A stretch of DNA of 64,000 bases from Hoplostethus atlanticus (GCA_034670405.1 JAXDDX010000165.1:590001-654000), one strand, 5' to 3'; shown: positions 10,382 through 23,811, counted from the stretch's first letter. Numbers and translations: made by a program. Notes: a model not told the origin generated them from the letters alone.

Positions 10382-11424
10382 AGACACGCCTGCTGGAAGT
10401 TTTTGCGATAGTCCAGCGCACAAACTTTCACCCCTTTTGTTCAGCTATTTTTAAAACTCATTTCATGAGCTTCTTTTGTTTGTGCCGTAACCAGTCAGCT
10501 TAAGCTTCACCATATTGTTTACTCTGTGAACTTGAGACCTATTCTTTGATGCTGAGGCGCGTCCATAGCAAAACAACCAAATCAAAACAACCTTATCAAT
10601 CGAGGGGGGGCAGTGATCGGTACCACTTGTAATCCCCAACAAGTCTACCCACCCACACACACACACACACACTTGCACAGACACACACATAAATACTGAC
10701 TCTCTCTCTGTGTGTAGGTGTTAACACACTGTGACTCTGCATCTCCGTTGCAGAGAAGTACTTCCTCAGTTGGATGACTCAGTGGGAAAATGTTTTCATA
10801 ATGAGGGGATTACTGTGCAGTGGCAAAGTGAATTACACGGTGAGCCCTCCATACTGGCTGCTGGTGCAGAACAGAGCGGTGGACACAGAGATATGAATTA
10901 AGTCAACAAACCTCAAGCGCGCGGCGGAAAGTTTTTACAGCGAGTGCACGGTGTATATATATATAGCACCTCCTACACACTTTGCATCGGGGTCAGGTTT
11001 CAAAGTACACAAGTTCACGTCTCTCCTGTTGTACTTATTCATGCCCCATATAGCTCAAAATTGTGTCAGGATAGCAGAAAATGTGACTCTGTTCCGTCTG
11101 AATTCTACCTTTACTTCCTCTGCCGTGGCTGAAAGCAGCTCCACTCAGCTCACTAAATGTGTACATGTAATGCGTATTGCTGGCGCTCCTCCAGCGGTTT
11201 GCAGTCGGCGCTGATATGAGAGAATTTTACTCTCTGATAGCGTTTCCCTGTTGATTCAACGGCACTTAGTGGATCCCCTAGGCCCCCTAGGAGTCCACGG
11301 AAAAATTCCTTTGGAAAGCAACACATTTCCATTAAGTCTCGCCCCTTCCGCACAAGACAACATATGAAACGGGTACGGTGCTAATCCATGCCCATCCCCC
11401 TTTTTGCTCCTCTGCCCATTGCAG

Positions 11425-11553
11425 GTACGGGCGCAGATGGCTCCGGTGTTGGTGCCAGTGCCTGGGCTGCCGCTGCCAAGGTCGGCATGAAGCAAGCAGC
11501 TGCCCCTCAGGAGAAACCCAGGCCTGGTACCCCTGCCATTACCGCAGCCAAAG
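11425..11553 (+). CDS. Exon 4 of DFPxL-motif protein
   Basis: The acceptor is CTGCCCATTGCAG and the donor GTAAGT (both near consensus). Two bases, 42 codons and one base give phase 1 at both ends, so skipping this 129-bp exon would keep the frame. It encodes an Ala-rich segment (ASAWAAAAKVGMKQ) followed by a Pro/Lys stretch (PQEKPRPGTP). Base composition is clearly GC-richer than the surrounding intron. Confidence 0.85.
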
Positions 11554-13554
11554 GTAAGTTTATACCTTGGCATCCTTGGTTTGAACGTGTGTGTGTGCGA
11601 GGGTGCGCGGGGGCGTATTCTGTTTCATGGTGGGCCACATGAAGAATTCATCATGATCATCACCGGTTGGGTGCATTTATCCTGCAACTCTAACTAAGCC
11701 GAAGGTTATTGCATGTCCTCTTGCAGCCTACCGTATACCAAAGTACTTTGTAATATTTTTTAGTGTTTTTTTCTTTAGCTTTTCTCTTTACTGAAGAGGA
11801 TAAACATGTTGGAAGTGATTTTCCACCTGCCTTTCATTCATTCCTCCATCTGCCAATTGCGAAAATAAGTCTGAACGCTTTAGCTCTGTTTGCAAGGGAA
11901 GAGCAGCACCATCTTCCCACTTTGTGCTGAAAAGCAATTCAGCTGATTTCCCATAAAAAAAAAAAACCTGTAAAATGTGTTGTAGAGAGCCGGTAGAGGC
12001 TGCCAGAATTCTCTGCGATGGTTGTATTTGTTTAGAGTAATTACACTAATGTCTCAAAATGAATGTGGTAATGATTTATTGATGTTAAAATGCTACACGT
12101 AGCTGCTTTAAAAAAAAAAAAGACAATATACTTCATACACATAATACTCTGTACCCATGGGGTGTAGTTAGGAATTATAACTGACTTCCCTCTCATCTGC
12201 ACACGACCATTGTCCCGTCTATGACGACCGTGTTTACCCACCCGCGACTCATACACACACCTGTACACATTCATTTAATGATCAATTATCAGACACATCT
12301 CTAATTGAAATTATGGCTTTTAGGCGCCACCATGATAGCGATAATCATCTGTTATTACCATACTAAATCCGTCTAGGGAGAATTATCGTGCTTTAGTCTG
12401 CACAGAAAACACCGAGCAACATTTTTACTTTTGCCCCGTTCCATTTTGTCTCAGGTAACACAACAGTTGTGTCGTGTTTTTGAGATAGATTTTGACCAAA
12501 CGCTGTTTCAAAAAAAATGTCCGAAATAAAAGTATAAATATACACGTTAGGGGCCCTGTCTCAGCTCGGGGCCCTCGGTAGTCAGTACCCCCCATTTCAA
12601 AGCCGTTGGCCCCCCCAGCTGCTTAAGTGCATAAGTGGAACCGCTCATTGGATAGACTTGGTTTCACTGAGCTGTTTCCAAGTGGAGTGTGAATGTGTCT
12701 TGCTGAATGAATGTGAAGTGGGGTGCTGCTGAAAAAAATATACACTCGCACTTAGCTGCGCTTAGTCAACCTTCCCTGGGTCAATATTAAATACAGGTCA
12801 AAAGAAAAAAAATAGAAAAGAAGGCTGCTCATGGGTGAGGAGGAATAGTCATGGACAATTTGAACTTGGATGAAAATAGATGAAACTACATAGAATGCGA
12901 TGATCCACTTTTCTCTTGGGTACGTTGACGTCTTCTTTATTCCTATTATTGTTGAAAAATCCACTTAACTACAGTACAACTAACTTAGTAAAGTTAGGAG
13001 TTGATTCATCACCCACGTCACATCCACTTGCACAGTCTGTCGTAGTTGCTACTCATCAACCTTGCCTAAAAAATCTGCCCACGTATCATCACCTCAACCT
13101 ACTGAACCAGTCGGGAGGAGTTGTTTCTCTAATGGGTTTTCAGTAGTAGCCAGGGACTGTGAAGTCTCTAGTCTTGATATGTGCATTCAGCTTGCAGTGC
13201 AAAATCTTGTTGTAGTAATGTAGGTTTGGTCCTCATGCATCTGGAAAATAAGTGCTTCCCCCCTCTTTAGTTAAGGATGTGTGAGATCAGTGAACTCACT
13301 AGTGAAAAACGTGCATACCTAAGGGCCCATTGGACACCGCTGCCCTGTGTATTATCAAAATAAAAGTCCCCACATGTAATTGTTTATGATATGCCAATTG
13401 AAAATTATTTTGTGGGGAAATAGGTTTATCATATTCAGTTCGATTTTATTCCAAGCTTGTACAACACCGTGTTAAGAAAGCAAATGCCAAATAAATGCTT
13501 CCACCATTTCTTTCAAAACCATTTTTTAATGTCAACCCTTACTCTCTTGTCCAG
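11554..13554. other. Intron 4: nothing recognised
   Basis: AT-rich non-coding sequence with short A-runs. No repeat or gene is supportable. Confidence 0.6.
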
Positions 13555-13560
13555 TCACAG

Positions 13561-13706
13561 ACGGGCCCCAGGATGCTAAGACGCTCCTTTGCAAGTCGAC
13601 GTCCGTCCATCGGGGAGCCAAACCACAGAGGACTGCTTGGTGTCACGGCCCTCGACCCCAGAGCCCGTACTGCTATGTTAGGCCCGGTTACACCCGCCCC
13701 CCTCAG
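13561..13706 (+). CDS. Exon 5 of DFPxL-motif protein
   Basis: The acceptor AG is at 13559-13560; an AG six bases upstream (exon from 13555) is equally open and would add two residues, a NAGNNNNAG-type choice. The donor is GTGAAT. Two bases complete an Asp codon, then 48 codons end in phase 0. The peptide is basic and aromatic (QRTAWCHGPRPQS, YCYVRPGYTRPPQ), suggesting an RNA- or protein-binding tail, though no named domain is seen. Confidence 0.7.
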
Positions 13707-14028
13707 GTGAATATTCAGATTGACACATACACGCTCCAATCAGTGAGTTGCTATATCCATTTTCACATTGATGTTTTCACCATCATGTCTCAGAGCATTT
13801 AGAGCGGTTTAACTGTCTCGCTAAATTCTCATTAGTGTTTTGCCGACATCTACTCAATCAAACCTGAAAGCCTAGTTAACTTCCCGCCATTTCATTTGTG
13901 CTGATAATGACACATTCCACTGATCAGCGGGGTCGGGTTACACCAGGCAGCCATAAATAAGTCAGGTGTAGGTGCTAAGTTGGTCTTAGCTACAAGACCA
14001 TTTAATGCTGTGAGTGAATTAGACACAG

Positions 14029-14400
14029 CTAAGACCACCGTACGCAATTTCTATTCACGATGGCGTTTTCTATCGCGACGAGGGCTCTGTTCCTAGGCCT
14101 CGAGCTAATTGGTGTATCCAGCATCTTGGATAATGGATAATGGGTATGGCGGCGGCAATCAAACGCTGAGTGCCAGTAACACTCATAGCTTGGCAAGCTG
14201 TCAATCTGCTGATAATATTCATATTTTTCAAACGTGTTTTCAGAAGCACCGTTGGCAGAAAAATCCATGCGATACGGGCATATGAGAGCTACGATGCTCC
14301 GAACGGCGCTCAGTTCCTCTACATGCTCTAATTGGGGTGTTAGTAGCTCGACCTCCTGCTGAAATGAAATGGCCCCTTGACCTTGCTGAAAATGGAGCAC
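14029..14400 (-). other. Unrecognised 123-codon antisense open frame in intron 5
   Basis: ATG to stop without interruption on the minus strand, with no simple repeat inside. The translation is mixed in composition, with ordinary amounts of aromatic and charged residues (for example EYYQQIDSLPSYECYWHS). I do not recognise a domain. It could be a chance frame, a transposon remnant or a small orphan gene. Confidence 0.15.
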
Positions 14401-15279
14401 ACATTCAAATGCCTAACCCGAAGGTCTGCTACTGAAGCTTGCCCACCCCTGTATTTTGCTAGCAGTTTTTATTTGTTGGTCTTTTTTCCTCAGAGGACAG
14501 ACGGCAAAGCTTGTGTCGGCAGTTTGGAAGAGTAAACCTTACCACCAACCAACCTTTCTCTCCGTGTATGGCTTCCCACACTCACATCCCTGAACACATA
14601 CAGTAGCTAGCATATTGTCGCTGTTGGGTAAAAAACCTCGTATCTCCAAACTAAGCTAAGAAAAACAGCCTTGTTTATGGTTATGCCGTGACCACCATGC
14701 ATTTCTGAGTTTATCTAATGGGGTGTGACAGGATTTGTGAAAAGCCAAGCATGGTAGAATGTACTCAACCCATGGATAACCATGTAATCCTTCAACTGAA
14801 GTGAAAACATGAAAATAACCAAAATGATATATATTTGATATGTTTTCATTAGAGAGAGAACTGTGGAAGTTCAGACCCAGACGTAACACTGGACAAGCAA
14901 ATATGACCAATAAATGAACAAAACAGCTTTTACTGTTTTTCATTGTGGTGCTTTTTTGTTTCACTTTGTCTTGGGTCGGTGGGGAGTTCAAGGTTTGTTG
15001 GAATATTTTCTTCCCTCCTTGTAAAAAAGAATCCCATACATTCACCCAATCTACCTACTATTCCCTTTTCATCTCTTTAACTCAGGGTTTCTGTATTTTT
15101 TTCTTCTCATGCGTGGTCGCGACAGCAAGGCTTTACTGCACTCTGAGAAGTTTTGCCCCTCTGACCTCAGCATTTCTAATCCAGCGGGATAATTGCTGAA
15201 GCCGGAATGCAATTCACTGCTGGAGAAAGTGGCAATATGGGGATCTCCTGATGCCAGTTAAGAAATGAGATGCAAGGAG

Positions 15280-15283
<4 letters not shown>

Positions 15284-15347
<64 letters not shown>
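15284..15347. repeat. (GA)n microsatellite
   Basis: Clean GA run of 64 bp in intron 5. Confidence 0.95.
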
Positions 15348-15349
<2 letters not shown>

Positions 15350-16220
15350 TTGTAAAATGTGTGATGGTGATGGAGAGAGACATTATAAAAGTTTTATTTT
15401 TGGCAGCAGAACAGCTGATGCAGAGATGCAAGTAAATGTTTATAGAGAGTGCGAAAAAGTTATAAGAATTATCCCAGACACTGACATTTGAATACCGTTC
15501 TGTCTGTCTGTCTCTCTCACACACACACTCACACACACATACACAGGCACACACACAGGCACACACACTTACCTGTTCTTGTTCTGTTTCTCACCGCTGG
15601 CCATAACCTAAATATTCTGCGATTAAAGTTTTACAAGAAAGAGAGAAAAGGGAAAGAGGCTGGGGAAAAAAAAGAGTCGGATATGGGTAAAGAGCTTTTT
15701 ATCCAGCGTGGCAGCGCAGAGTACCAAAGAATTCCTGTGCTGAGAATGGGTGATAGTAGTCATTGGGTTTCCCTTTGAAAACGCCAGGGCCACTGAGGTA
15801 CAACCAAAGTACCAGATGTGCCTACTCTTTACCCTTTTGAGTGTTTATTCTCCCATTCTTTTACTCTTGCCACAACCTTCGCCTGCCCACCCATTTTTTT
15901 TTTTTTAGCATTGATGTAAAACCTCTTCAGGGTCTCAGTTTTTGCTCAGATTTTGCTAGTAAGAAGGAGCAATTAAGCGAAGCTCCTTTCATTGTGTTGG
16001 GGGAGCTTGGCGTACCTTGGCTAGCAGTCTGGTGCCACAGTGTCCAAGCTAAAAACAGAGCAGCAAATGGACAATTATAAATGTTTCACTCCTGGCAGAC
16101 AGAGGGAAGAGAACTGAGCGGCCAAATAGTTTGGTTTAGCAGCGTGATCGATGGGCCGTTGAGAATGGGGGATTGTCGGAAACAAAGCATTTTTGTAGAG
16201 ATGTGAGGGCAAGGGGGTTT

Positions 16221-16222
<2 letters not shown>

Positions 16223-16269
<47 letters not shown>
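16223..16269. repeat. (TG)n microsatellite
   Basis: Clean TG run. It is one of three within 500 bp; the others are at 16404-16443 and 16661-16687. Confidence 0.95.
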
Positions 16270-16271
<2 letters not shown>

Positions 16272-16400
16272 AGTGGCAGAGACACGGTGGGCTAAAGTTT
16301 TCTTCTCTCCATTCCAGCTAATAAGCCTTTGTTTCTGAGCTGTTGCTAGGCTGCACAGATCTGTTATTCTTTCGCAGTTGGCCTTTTTGCTCTTCAAGTC

Positions 16401-16403
<3 letters not shown>

Positions 16404-16443
<40 letters not shown>
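16404..16443. repeat. (TG)n microsatellite
   Basis: Clean TG run of 40 bp. Confidence 0.95.
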
Positions 16444-16444
<1 letters not shown>

Positions 16445-19400
16445 AGATTTAGATAGAGAGAGACAGTGAGAAGTAGAGAGAGAGAGACAAGGGAGACAAG
16501 GCAAGTGTGAAACGAACATTATGACAGCTTGAAAGACCCAGAAGTTACGGCAACGCTATCTGCCAGCCTCGACATGTTGCCTTGCCTTTTTTGCCTTTGG
16601 CCCCTGATGTGTTGATCAGCAGAGAGATCTCCTGACTCGCAACGTTGTTGTGGTGTGTACGTGTGTGTGTGTGTGTGTGTGTGTGTGCGTTTCTGTGTAC
16701 GCAGGTCTATTTCAGCTGGAAGTAACTGTGTGTCTGTTGGCATGTAGGGCGAAGCATGTCCATTTGAACAGATGCATGCGTGTTCTGCCCGTGTGTATTC
16801 AGTCGGCTGAAGCCATCCAAAAAGTGAGGAGATTGAAAAATCTTGTAACTAGGCAACAAAAAGAGGTTCTGTGTGTGTCGTGATATCTGCACTCCAGGAA
16901 AAATACTTCAAAGCCCCTAAGGATTATGGGACGGTTCTCCTCCCCCTGACTTTTTTTTTTTTTTCACGGGGGTGGAAAGGGAACCGCCACGGAAGAGGCC
17001 TAATGATCTCTCAGACAAATCCATAGATTAGTTTTGAGGTGGGGCATGGGCAACTGCAGAGTTTTTGTATCTGATCAATGTGTTTGTTCATCAGGAAATC
17101 TCCCACGTTAAACCCTTCGGTCCCTGTCGTTGTACTTGAATACAGTTTGAGTCCTGTATCCCGTGTTTTTCTTTACAATCAAAGAAAATGCATGAAACAA
17201 ATAGTTCCGGTCCTCTGTTCTGATTGGCTACATCATGTCATCAACTCTGTTGTGAAATACTCTTATAACCACTACTTTCATAGGGTTATCGATCAATACC
17301 GGCGACTCAACAATTGCTTAACCAAGTGCTGAGATTTCGGTCTTTCAAAACTCAATTTGGGGCCTGTACTCAAGATGTATTAACTTACACTACAATAGTG
17401 TGTTATCGCCCTTTTATAAAAGCAGTAATCCAGTCGAGACCGCGCTCCACAGTGATTTTTAGAAAAGCGAAGAGGCATTGTTTGGCAGGACATGAAACAC
17501 AGCTTGCTTAATGTTACTTTGCCCTATTTTGCACGACACAGTTTAAAGCAAATGGCCTTTGAGGTTTCTTCGCCGGCTAAAACCACTCAAACCTCTCGGT
17601 TGTTTTTTCGCTGCCATTTGAACAAATCGTTAGCAATTCTAGTTAGCACTTAGCGGCTCCGTGAGGTCACTGTCCACTGTTTTCTTCCTGGTAACCCGTG
17701 GGTTTGTTACAGATGTCCTGGAACATTTCAAGCTATTAACACCTGCTTGTTGGCACCTGCAGGGAAGACTTTAAAACCCATCAACACCCATTCATTCTCT
17801 GTCTTTGCAGTGAACACTGCAGCAGTTTTGCTATAGTGAACTTAATCTTGATTTTGCAATGTAGATTGTGTTTGTGACTCCTTCATGTTGCCTCCCTTGA
17901 GGTTGTAACAGTCACATGTATAGAAGTAACACTGTAGAAACACAGAAGTGGTTTCTTTGTTGTCCTGCGTTGGTCCTTGTATAGAAAGTAATGCTTCCTC
18001 CCGGTTCCACGTGTATCTTTCACCATGCTGAGGTTGTGTTTAATGGTGCCGTGGTGATCTAAGCATCCAATCCCCCAGTAACAGCTTATCTTCTTCTGGG
18101 ACTCAACTCAAACTCCAACCGAATCTAAAGTCTGCAGGTTTCCACTGCCCCCCCCCCCAAAAAAAGACTGGATGAATATTTCACAATGAATAGAAAGCTA
18201 GTGCTATAAAGAACCATATGATGGTTCTATGGTTCTTGTAAGTCCCATATAGTGTTAATGTCAATGATCCACTTTATAGGACTTTTTAGACCCTTCAACA
18301 CTGTCAAATACTGAAGTGTGTTTCCTCTTCAATATGAAAAACCCCCATCCACTGGTCATTTTCTGAAAATATTGCTGCATTTGTTGTTTTTTTTCCTCCT
18401 AACCCGGCTCCATTGTATTTCTGAAATATTAGACACAGACAGTTCATTGAACCCATCGCTTTACTTATTCAGTCAGTTTGCCAAGGCAAAGCTGCCCAAC
18501 CTGGCTAGACTGTTTTCCTGTGAAGGAAATACCTGAGACCTACTCCTCACTGGCACTTTTTTGGCTTTTACACTAGTTAAATATTGATTCCTTCTTTCTC
18601 TCCTCCCTTCCATCTTCAAGCATATTACATAGCTGTCTTTTTTCTCTCTCGCTCGCTCTCTCTCTCTTTCCCTCGCGCTCTCTCCCCTCCTTCAGTCACT
18701 TGTTTATATTCTTTTAATGACTTCTCATCTCCTCCTTCTTCCTTCCTCTGTGCACTTTGGAGCCCAGGCACATCGAGCCAACTGTCCTCCAGGATTTAAC
18801 CCTCTCTCTGCTTTCCTTCCAGTTTCAGTTCAACAGGTGATGCCTATAGCAATCTGACTCACTCACGTCCCCGAAGTTTTAAGGCAATTATAATCCGAGT
18901 TGCCGACCTTATGTCCAATTGTAATTTGTGTGGGAGTCTGTGTGTGCACCATGCAGCTGCGTCTCGACTCTCCCTCGATTCTTATTTTACTTCATGAAAC
19001 TGTCAGCTTGTATTACGCACAAAAATGCCGCCGTGGTGAGATAAATCTTCCTCACCAGAGATTAGACAATGTTCTACGAGAATGATGCTAAATATAAAGT
19101 CACGACAAGATTGAAATACGCGGCACACATGTGAATCAGAAGTGAGAATGGTGTGTGTGTGTGTGTGTGTGCATGTGTGTGCATTTGTGTGTAAAAAGCT
19201 CGCCGTACGATATTTAATTGAATATGGGGGAAAAAAAGAGGGTTTTATTTGTCCGGGTGTCACTTCTGATGGATGCCCCTCATAAGACAACCGCAATCAG
19301 GGATCATTCCTCATCTTTCCGCCCACTCCTCACCCTTCCTCTCCATCATTTTTTATTCCCTTACCCCCCACACGTCCTCTTATTTTCTCCCTCTACGTTG

Positions 19401-19875
19401 ACAATGTCGGCAAGGGTTTGCGGTGTCACAGTTAATTTCATGCTCCCCCAATGTTGTGTCTATTCTGCCCTAATTGAGGAGGAGGCAGGACATCTTCAAA
19501 GATGAGTCCTTTTTGAATGTCTCTGACTGGCTGAACGGACTACTTTTCATTTTGGCCCCCACCATCACACACTGTATGCATGACTTCCCACTATCTAAGC
19601 TGTACACTCTGCGTGGGGAGGGACAGTGAAGGGGGTTCTTTAGATGAGTTTCTCTTTTGAGTTTGTGGCTGTTGTCCAGCACTGTCCCGCTGTCGGCTTA
19701 TCGTCAGGCTGTAGGACAAAGATTGCCCTCATTTTGCGTCTTTATTGATGCGTCTCTGTCATGGCAGATATAGCCGTTTATTCAGAGCAGTAAAAAAAAA
19801 AATGCACCACTTTTATTTTAATTAATCTGTCCCAGTGTAAATATTGTGTGCATATCTTTGAATCAGCTTATCAGC

Positions 19876-19878
<3 letters not shown>

Positions 19879-19908
<30 letters not shown>
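19879..19908. repeat. (TG)n microsatellite
   Basis: Clean TG run of 30 bp. Confidence 0.95.
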
Positions 19909-19910
<2 letters not shown>

Positions 19911-20135
19911 CCTGCGGCTTCAAGGCAATGACATGCTGACTGTTCTGTGAATAGGACTTTATCCACTGTGCTATAAATGACCATGGCCATTTATATTTCC
20001 AAATGTTGTAATCAAACAGTGTAAAAGACTAAAAAGTTGGTCCATAATGTTGTTTTTTATTAACAGTATATACACAATATTTTCAGGTTGTGTATGTATG
20101 TGTGTTCTCTATGTCTCTGCATGTGATTCCTTATA

Positions 20136-20996
20136 CAGTCATGCTTGAAAGTTTGTGAACCCTAATGGGGGTAGTCACGATTTCATATATTATAAAAAAA
20201 TAACCTTATGAAATCTTTATCTAAACCTCAAATTTTAATGATGATATCTCAAATAAAAACATGCACATATATATATGATATACTATCATTATTTATTTAA
20301 CAAAACTGGTTTATTTAACAAAAACTCTATATCCCTGAGTGTAAAAACACATGAACTCCTTCAATCAGTAACTTGTGGCTCCTCCTTTAGCAGTGATGAC
20401 TTGGAGTAAACGTCTCCTACAGCCACTGATCAGCCTCTTCATCTTCCAGAAGGGATTTCCTCCCTCTCCTCCTTACAGAACTTAACTCAGTGAGGTTTGA
20501 GGTCTCACGTGAACAAGACGCTTCAGGTCCTGACAGCATCTCAGTTGGATTTTGGTCAGGACTTTGGCTTGGCCGATTCAAATCACTAAACTTCTTCCTG
20601 ACTCATTCTTTGGTAGATTTGCTTGAATGCTTAGGATCATCGTCTTGTTGAACAGCCACTTTGAGCTCAGCCTCAGCTCTCAGACTGATGGCCTGACGTT
20701 CTGCTCTGTTTTCCCTCAGAATTCATGGCTCCCTTAATGATGGTGAGTCGTCCAGGTCTAGAGGAAGAAAACATGACGCTCTCACCACCATGCTTGACCG
20801 TAGGGAGAAGGTTATTTTGGTTGTGGGCAGTTTTGGGTTGTCACCAAACGCGACTACACAGTTCACTTTTGGACTCATCTGTCCAGAGAACAGACTTCCA
20901 GAAATCTTCAGATTTGTCCAGGTCATCTCTAGCAAAGCTACCCCTCCACGAAGACCATTTCTATCCAGCGTTCTCCTTATTCTTGATGTTTGCACA
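20136..20996 (-). mobile_element. Decayed Tc1/mariner-like transposon, transposase pseudogene on minus strand
   Basis: The left edge after a TA dinucleotide is CAGTCATGCTTGAAAGTTTG, matching the terminal repeat style of fish Tc1-like elements. On the minus strand near 20570-20660 the transposase C-terminal signature is readable: QQDDDPKHSSKST, then a stop where the family usually has Trp, then RPSQSPDQNPTE, which carries the catalytic Glu region. Further upstream pieces (20723-20995) are frameshifted. I cannot find the right-hand terminal repeat, so the element seems truncated. It is dead: several stops and shifts interrupt the reading frame. Confidence 0.8.
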
Positions 20997-21859
20997 ATGA
21001 CATCAGATGCAGCAGTGGAGGCTTGAAGATCTCATTTTGGAGCAACAGGATGAAAGTTAATCTAGGTTTAAAAGTTAAAACTAAACTGAGATTTAAAAGA
21101 AGGTTTAAAATGAATCTTGATTGGTGTAACCCACCCCAAGAACTTCAAAACTGGCCCGGCTCACCTTGCGTGGTGAACAGCAGTTGCCCGAGGGACCCAT
21201 TTCTCTGTTAGCTTCAAACTGATAGGACACACCCGACTTCACACTGTCTCCTATTTTCCTCTCCTCTCTTTTTAGCGAGGGAGAAATATGCCTTGTTGTG
21301 GCGAAACAAGTAAAGATTTCACTGCGTCGATGAAGCCCGCTATTAATATTTAACCAAGCTCTTTAAATCTAGATGCCACTATCGCCTAGTTGAAGCAGAG
21401 AGAGAGGGATACAAACAACAGAAAGGTAAATGAGTGGAAAAAAAGAGAGGAAAGGAACAGATCCTATTGCTTTTGTCTGAAGAAGGGAAGGTTTTTGCTT
21501 CTAAAGTACTCCGGACTCTTCCAGGTTCGGATGACAATGCTATACTTATCGCTTTCCCATGAATAAAGCATATGTAGGGGATAGTGTCACACGTGTCTTC
21601 TTTAGATCACAGGGTCCGTTTGATGTCATCACTTAGAGAGAGAAAAGACGACAGTTGTCCTCTTCATGTCTTGACATACTAAATGGGTAAACATGCACCC
21701 TGCGGTGCACAGAGGCACATAGAGCACAGGAAAACTCAGTGTAGCTTGCAAAAACATGGAACCCATCCAACCCCCCTCCCCATCCCTCGCTCAAGTCAGA
21801 ACGACTTCTGTTCTCCATCCAGCTCTTAGGGGGATGACCAAACACATGGCAGAGAGGAG

Positions 21860-21985
21860 GGGGGGGGGGGGTGAGAGAAGGGAAGGGTTGGGGAGGGGAA
21901 GTGAGAGGAGAGTGATGAAGTGGATGGCACAAGAGAGAGGCAAGTGTAGGAGAGAAAGGAAGAGGAGGAGCGGGGGTGTCACTTA
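21860..21985. repeat. Purine-rich (G/A) low-complexity tract
   Basis: Long G/A-biased stretch with GGGGAAG, GAGAGG and a G11 run. The frames it creates are rich in Arg/Gly or Pro/Leu and are not called as genes. Confidence 0.8.
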
Positions 21986-22201
21986 ATAGATTATTCCAAA
22001 AGATCCTCCTTGTTTATCTGATGCTTCTATTTGGTTTGTGATTTATTATCTTGACCAGAGCAACTGCCGTCTGCATTTTAAGAAGTGGCGTTCAAGCACC
22101 AATTTTCAATATCGTTGCCTGCTTAGATCTTTATAATAATTACCAAACTTTTTTATTTTTCCTCTCATGTTTCCATCCTTGTTCTCCATAATGATGATCA
22201 G

Positions 22202-22302
22202 ACGGGCCTCCATATCTACAGAGGAATGGCCCCCGGAATGACCTCTCAGCCTGACAGCATGTACGGCGATGGCCCCAAATGGCCCCATCCTAAACTATAC
22301 AG
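22202..22302 (+). CDS. Exon 6 of DFPxL-motif protein
   Basis: The acceptor is ATGATGATCAG (weak pyrimidine tract) and the donor GTACAC. It enters in phase 0 and leaves in phase 2 after 33 codons plus two bases. The peptide contains TGLHIYRGMAPG and GPKWPHPKLY. The phase match with exon 5 on the left and exon 7 on the right, plus an open frame, supports it. The weak splice sites suggest it may be spliced variably. Confidence 0.7.
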
Positions 22303-23429
22303 GTACACAAAGACTGAACCCGATGGCTAACCGTTGGTGGTTTTTTTTGTTTTCCACTGAGTAGCAATGTAATGTTTGGCCTGGAGAAAGCTAAAAGTAA
22401 CCATGTTTTCTTCCTCAGGAAATATTCCATATGAGTGGGCAGAGAGGGATTTGGCTGAAAATATGGCCGAAATAATCAGAGAAATAACATGTATTACATT
22501 CTTCCAAAAATGTTGAATTTCTTGGCAACCTCACAAACAATAAAGAAGTGTACTAATCTGAATTTATTTCTGAATCTACTATCAAAGAGATGTAACATCG
22601 AAGGAGTTATATATGTACCCGTATTCCACTTCTACTGCAGGCTGGATTGATGGTCTGGACTCTGCTTGTCCTGAGTGGCTATTCTTCCATATAGGCAATG
22701 GATTATAATCTTTTTTAATCTAGGGGGGTCTGGGGTCTTCGGGTCTGATGTGTTGCCAGCACATTATGGATTTTTATGCCTCGCTTTGGGTGTTGATGCG
22801 GCAAAGCAAATAATTTGATCCCCTTGATCGTAAAGCGATCTGTTAATCTGTTGAGTCTTGCCGGAGCTTTGTCAGACTACAGTTCATTATAGTGGTCTTG
22901 CAGCCAGTTTACTCTGGTGTTCAGGAGTGTCCTTATCAGATTGCTCTTTCCTTTTTTTTCTCTAACATTGTATTTCAGAACTGCTTGGATTTAGAACTTG
23001 TGTAGTCTATAATTTGTCCTCTGATCTATGCCTTAAATTCAATCCATCTAATTGGTATTGATCTGAAAGTACATCTCTATGTGATTATCAACAAAATGTA
23101 GGCCTTGCCACCAACTTCAGTGATAAGAACAGGACATATAAAAAGCTTTCATGTACTGGGGATAGAGTGAATCACTGTTATGTCAATTGATATAACAACA
23201 ATAATACAATAAGCCCTATAGCACAGTTGTAGCTAGGTAGAAGGTCTTTGAATGGCATTGAAGAAAACATCTTTGAAATGATACCGTGCCACTTTCTTCC
23301 TCCACACCTCCTAAACTCCTCCATCCTTTTCACATCGACAATTCCTTTGTGCCGTTCTATTTTCGGACACTTTTCTAATGTCACTTTCTCTCTCTCTCTC
23401 TCTCTCTGTCTCTTCTCGTGTGCCTCTAG
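22303..23429. other. Intron 6: nothing recognised
   Basis: AT-rich non-coding sequence with no supportable repeat or gene. A CT run (about 23385-23410) provides the polypyrimidine tract of the next acceptor. Confidence 0.6.
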
Positions 23430-23491
23430 TGAGCTTGCGGGGACCGGGGTGACGGCGGCAGATGTCGGTACCCAGAGCTCCGTGGTAAACG
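23430..23491 (+). CDS. Exon 7 of DFPxL-motif protein
   Basis: A strong CT-rich acceptor ends in GTGCCTCTAG, and the donor is GTAAGA. One base completes a Ser codon (AG + T), then 20 codons and one base follow, ending in phase 1. It encodes ELAGTGVTAADVGTQSSVVN. It can join either the 25998 exon or the 39012 exon in frame. Skipping it would send exon 6 into a different frame of the 25998 exon (see findings). Confidence 0.7.
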
Positions 23492-23773
23492 GTAAGAGGT
23501 TACTAGCGCAGCGTTGCACTGTGTCGCAGCCCAGTCTGTGTCACCGACAAAGCAAGGTGAGAGGTGACCGCTGCAGCATTTCATGGTTCAGCACTGCCAT
23601 TTTGGGGGGGAAAAGACATGAAAGAAAATGAAAAGACGGCGCCATTAGAACCTTTCTCTTCATTCTCACCGTCTTCGCACCTCGCCTCACCTCCCTTTTC
23701 ACCCCCCCCTTTTACCTCGACAGCACAATTCAGAGCTTTAGTGTTGATGTGTTTAGCCTCAGCTGACCTGTCT

Positions 23774-23811
<38 letters not shown>

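Larger units (their letters stand above)
9638..11424. other. Intron 3: microsatellites only
   Basis: AT-leaning non-coding sequence with two long CA runs (10167-10212 and 10342-10379) and a short one near 10656. No supportable exon is seen. Confidence 0.7.
13707..22201. other. Intron 5 (8.5 kb): microsatellites and a decayed Tc1-like element
   Basis: The longest intron between the seven shared exons. It contains a (GA)n run at 15284-15347, TG runs at 16223-16269, 16404-16443, 16661-16687 and 19879-19908, a small hairpin near 18210-18236 (AGAACCAT/ATGGTTCT), and a degraded transposon at 20136-20996. An open antisense frame at 14029-14400 is described separately. Confidence 0.6.
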
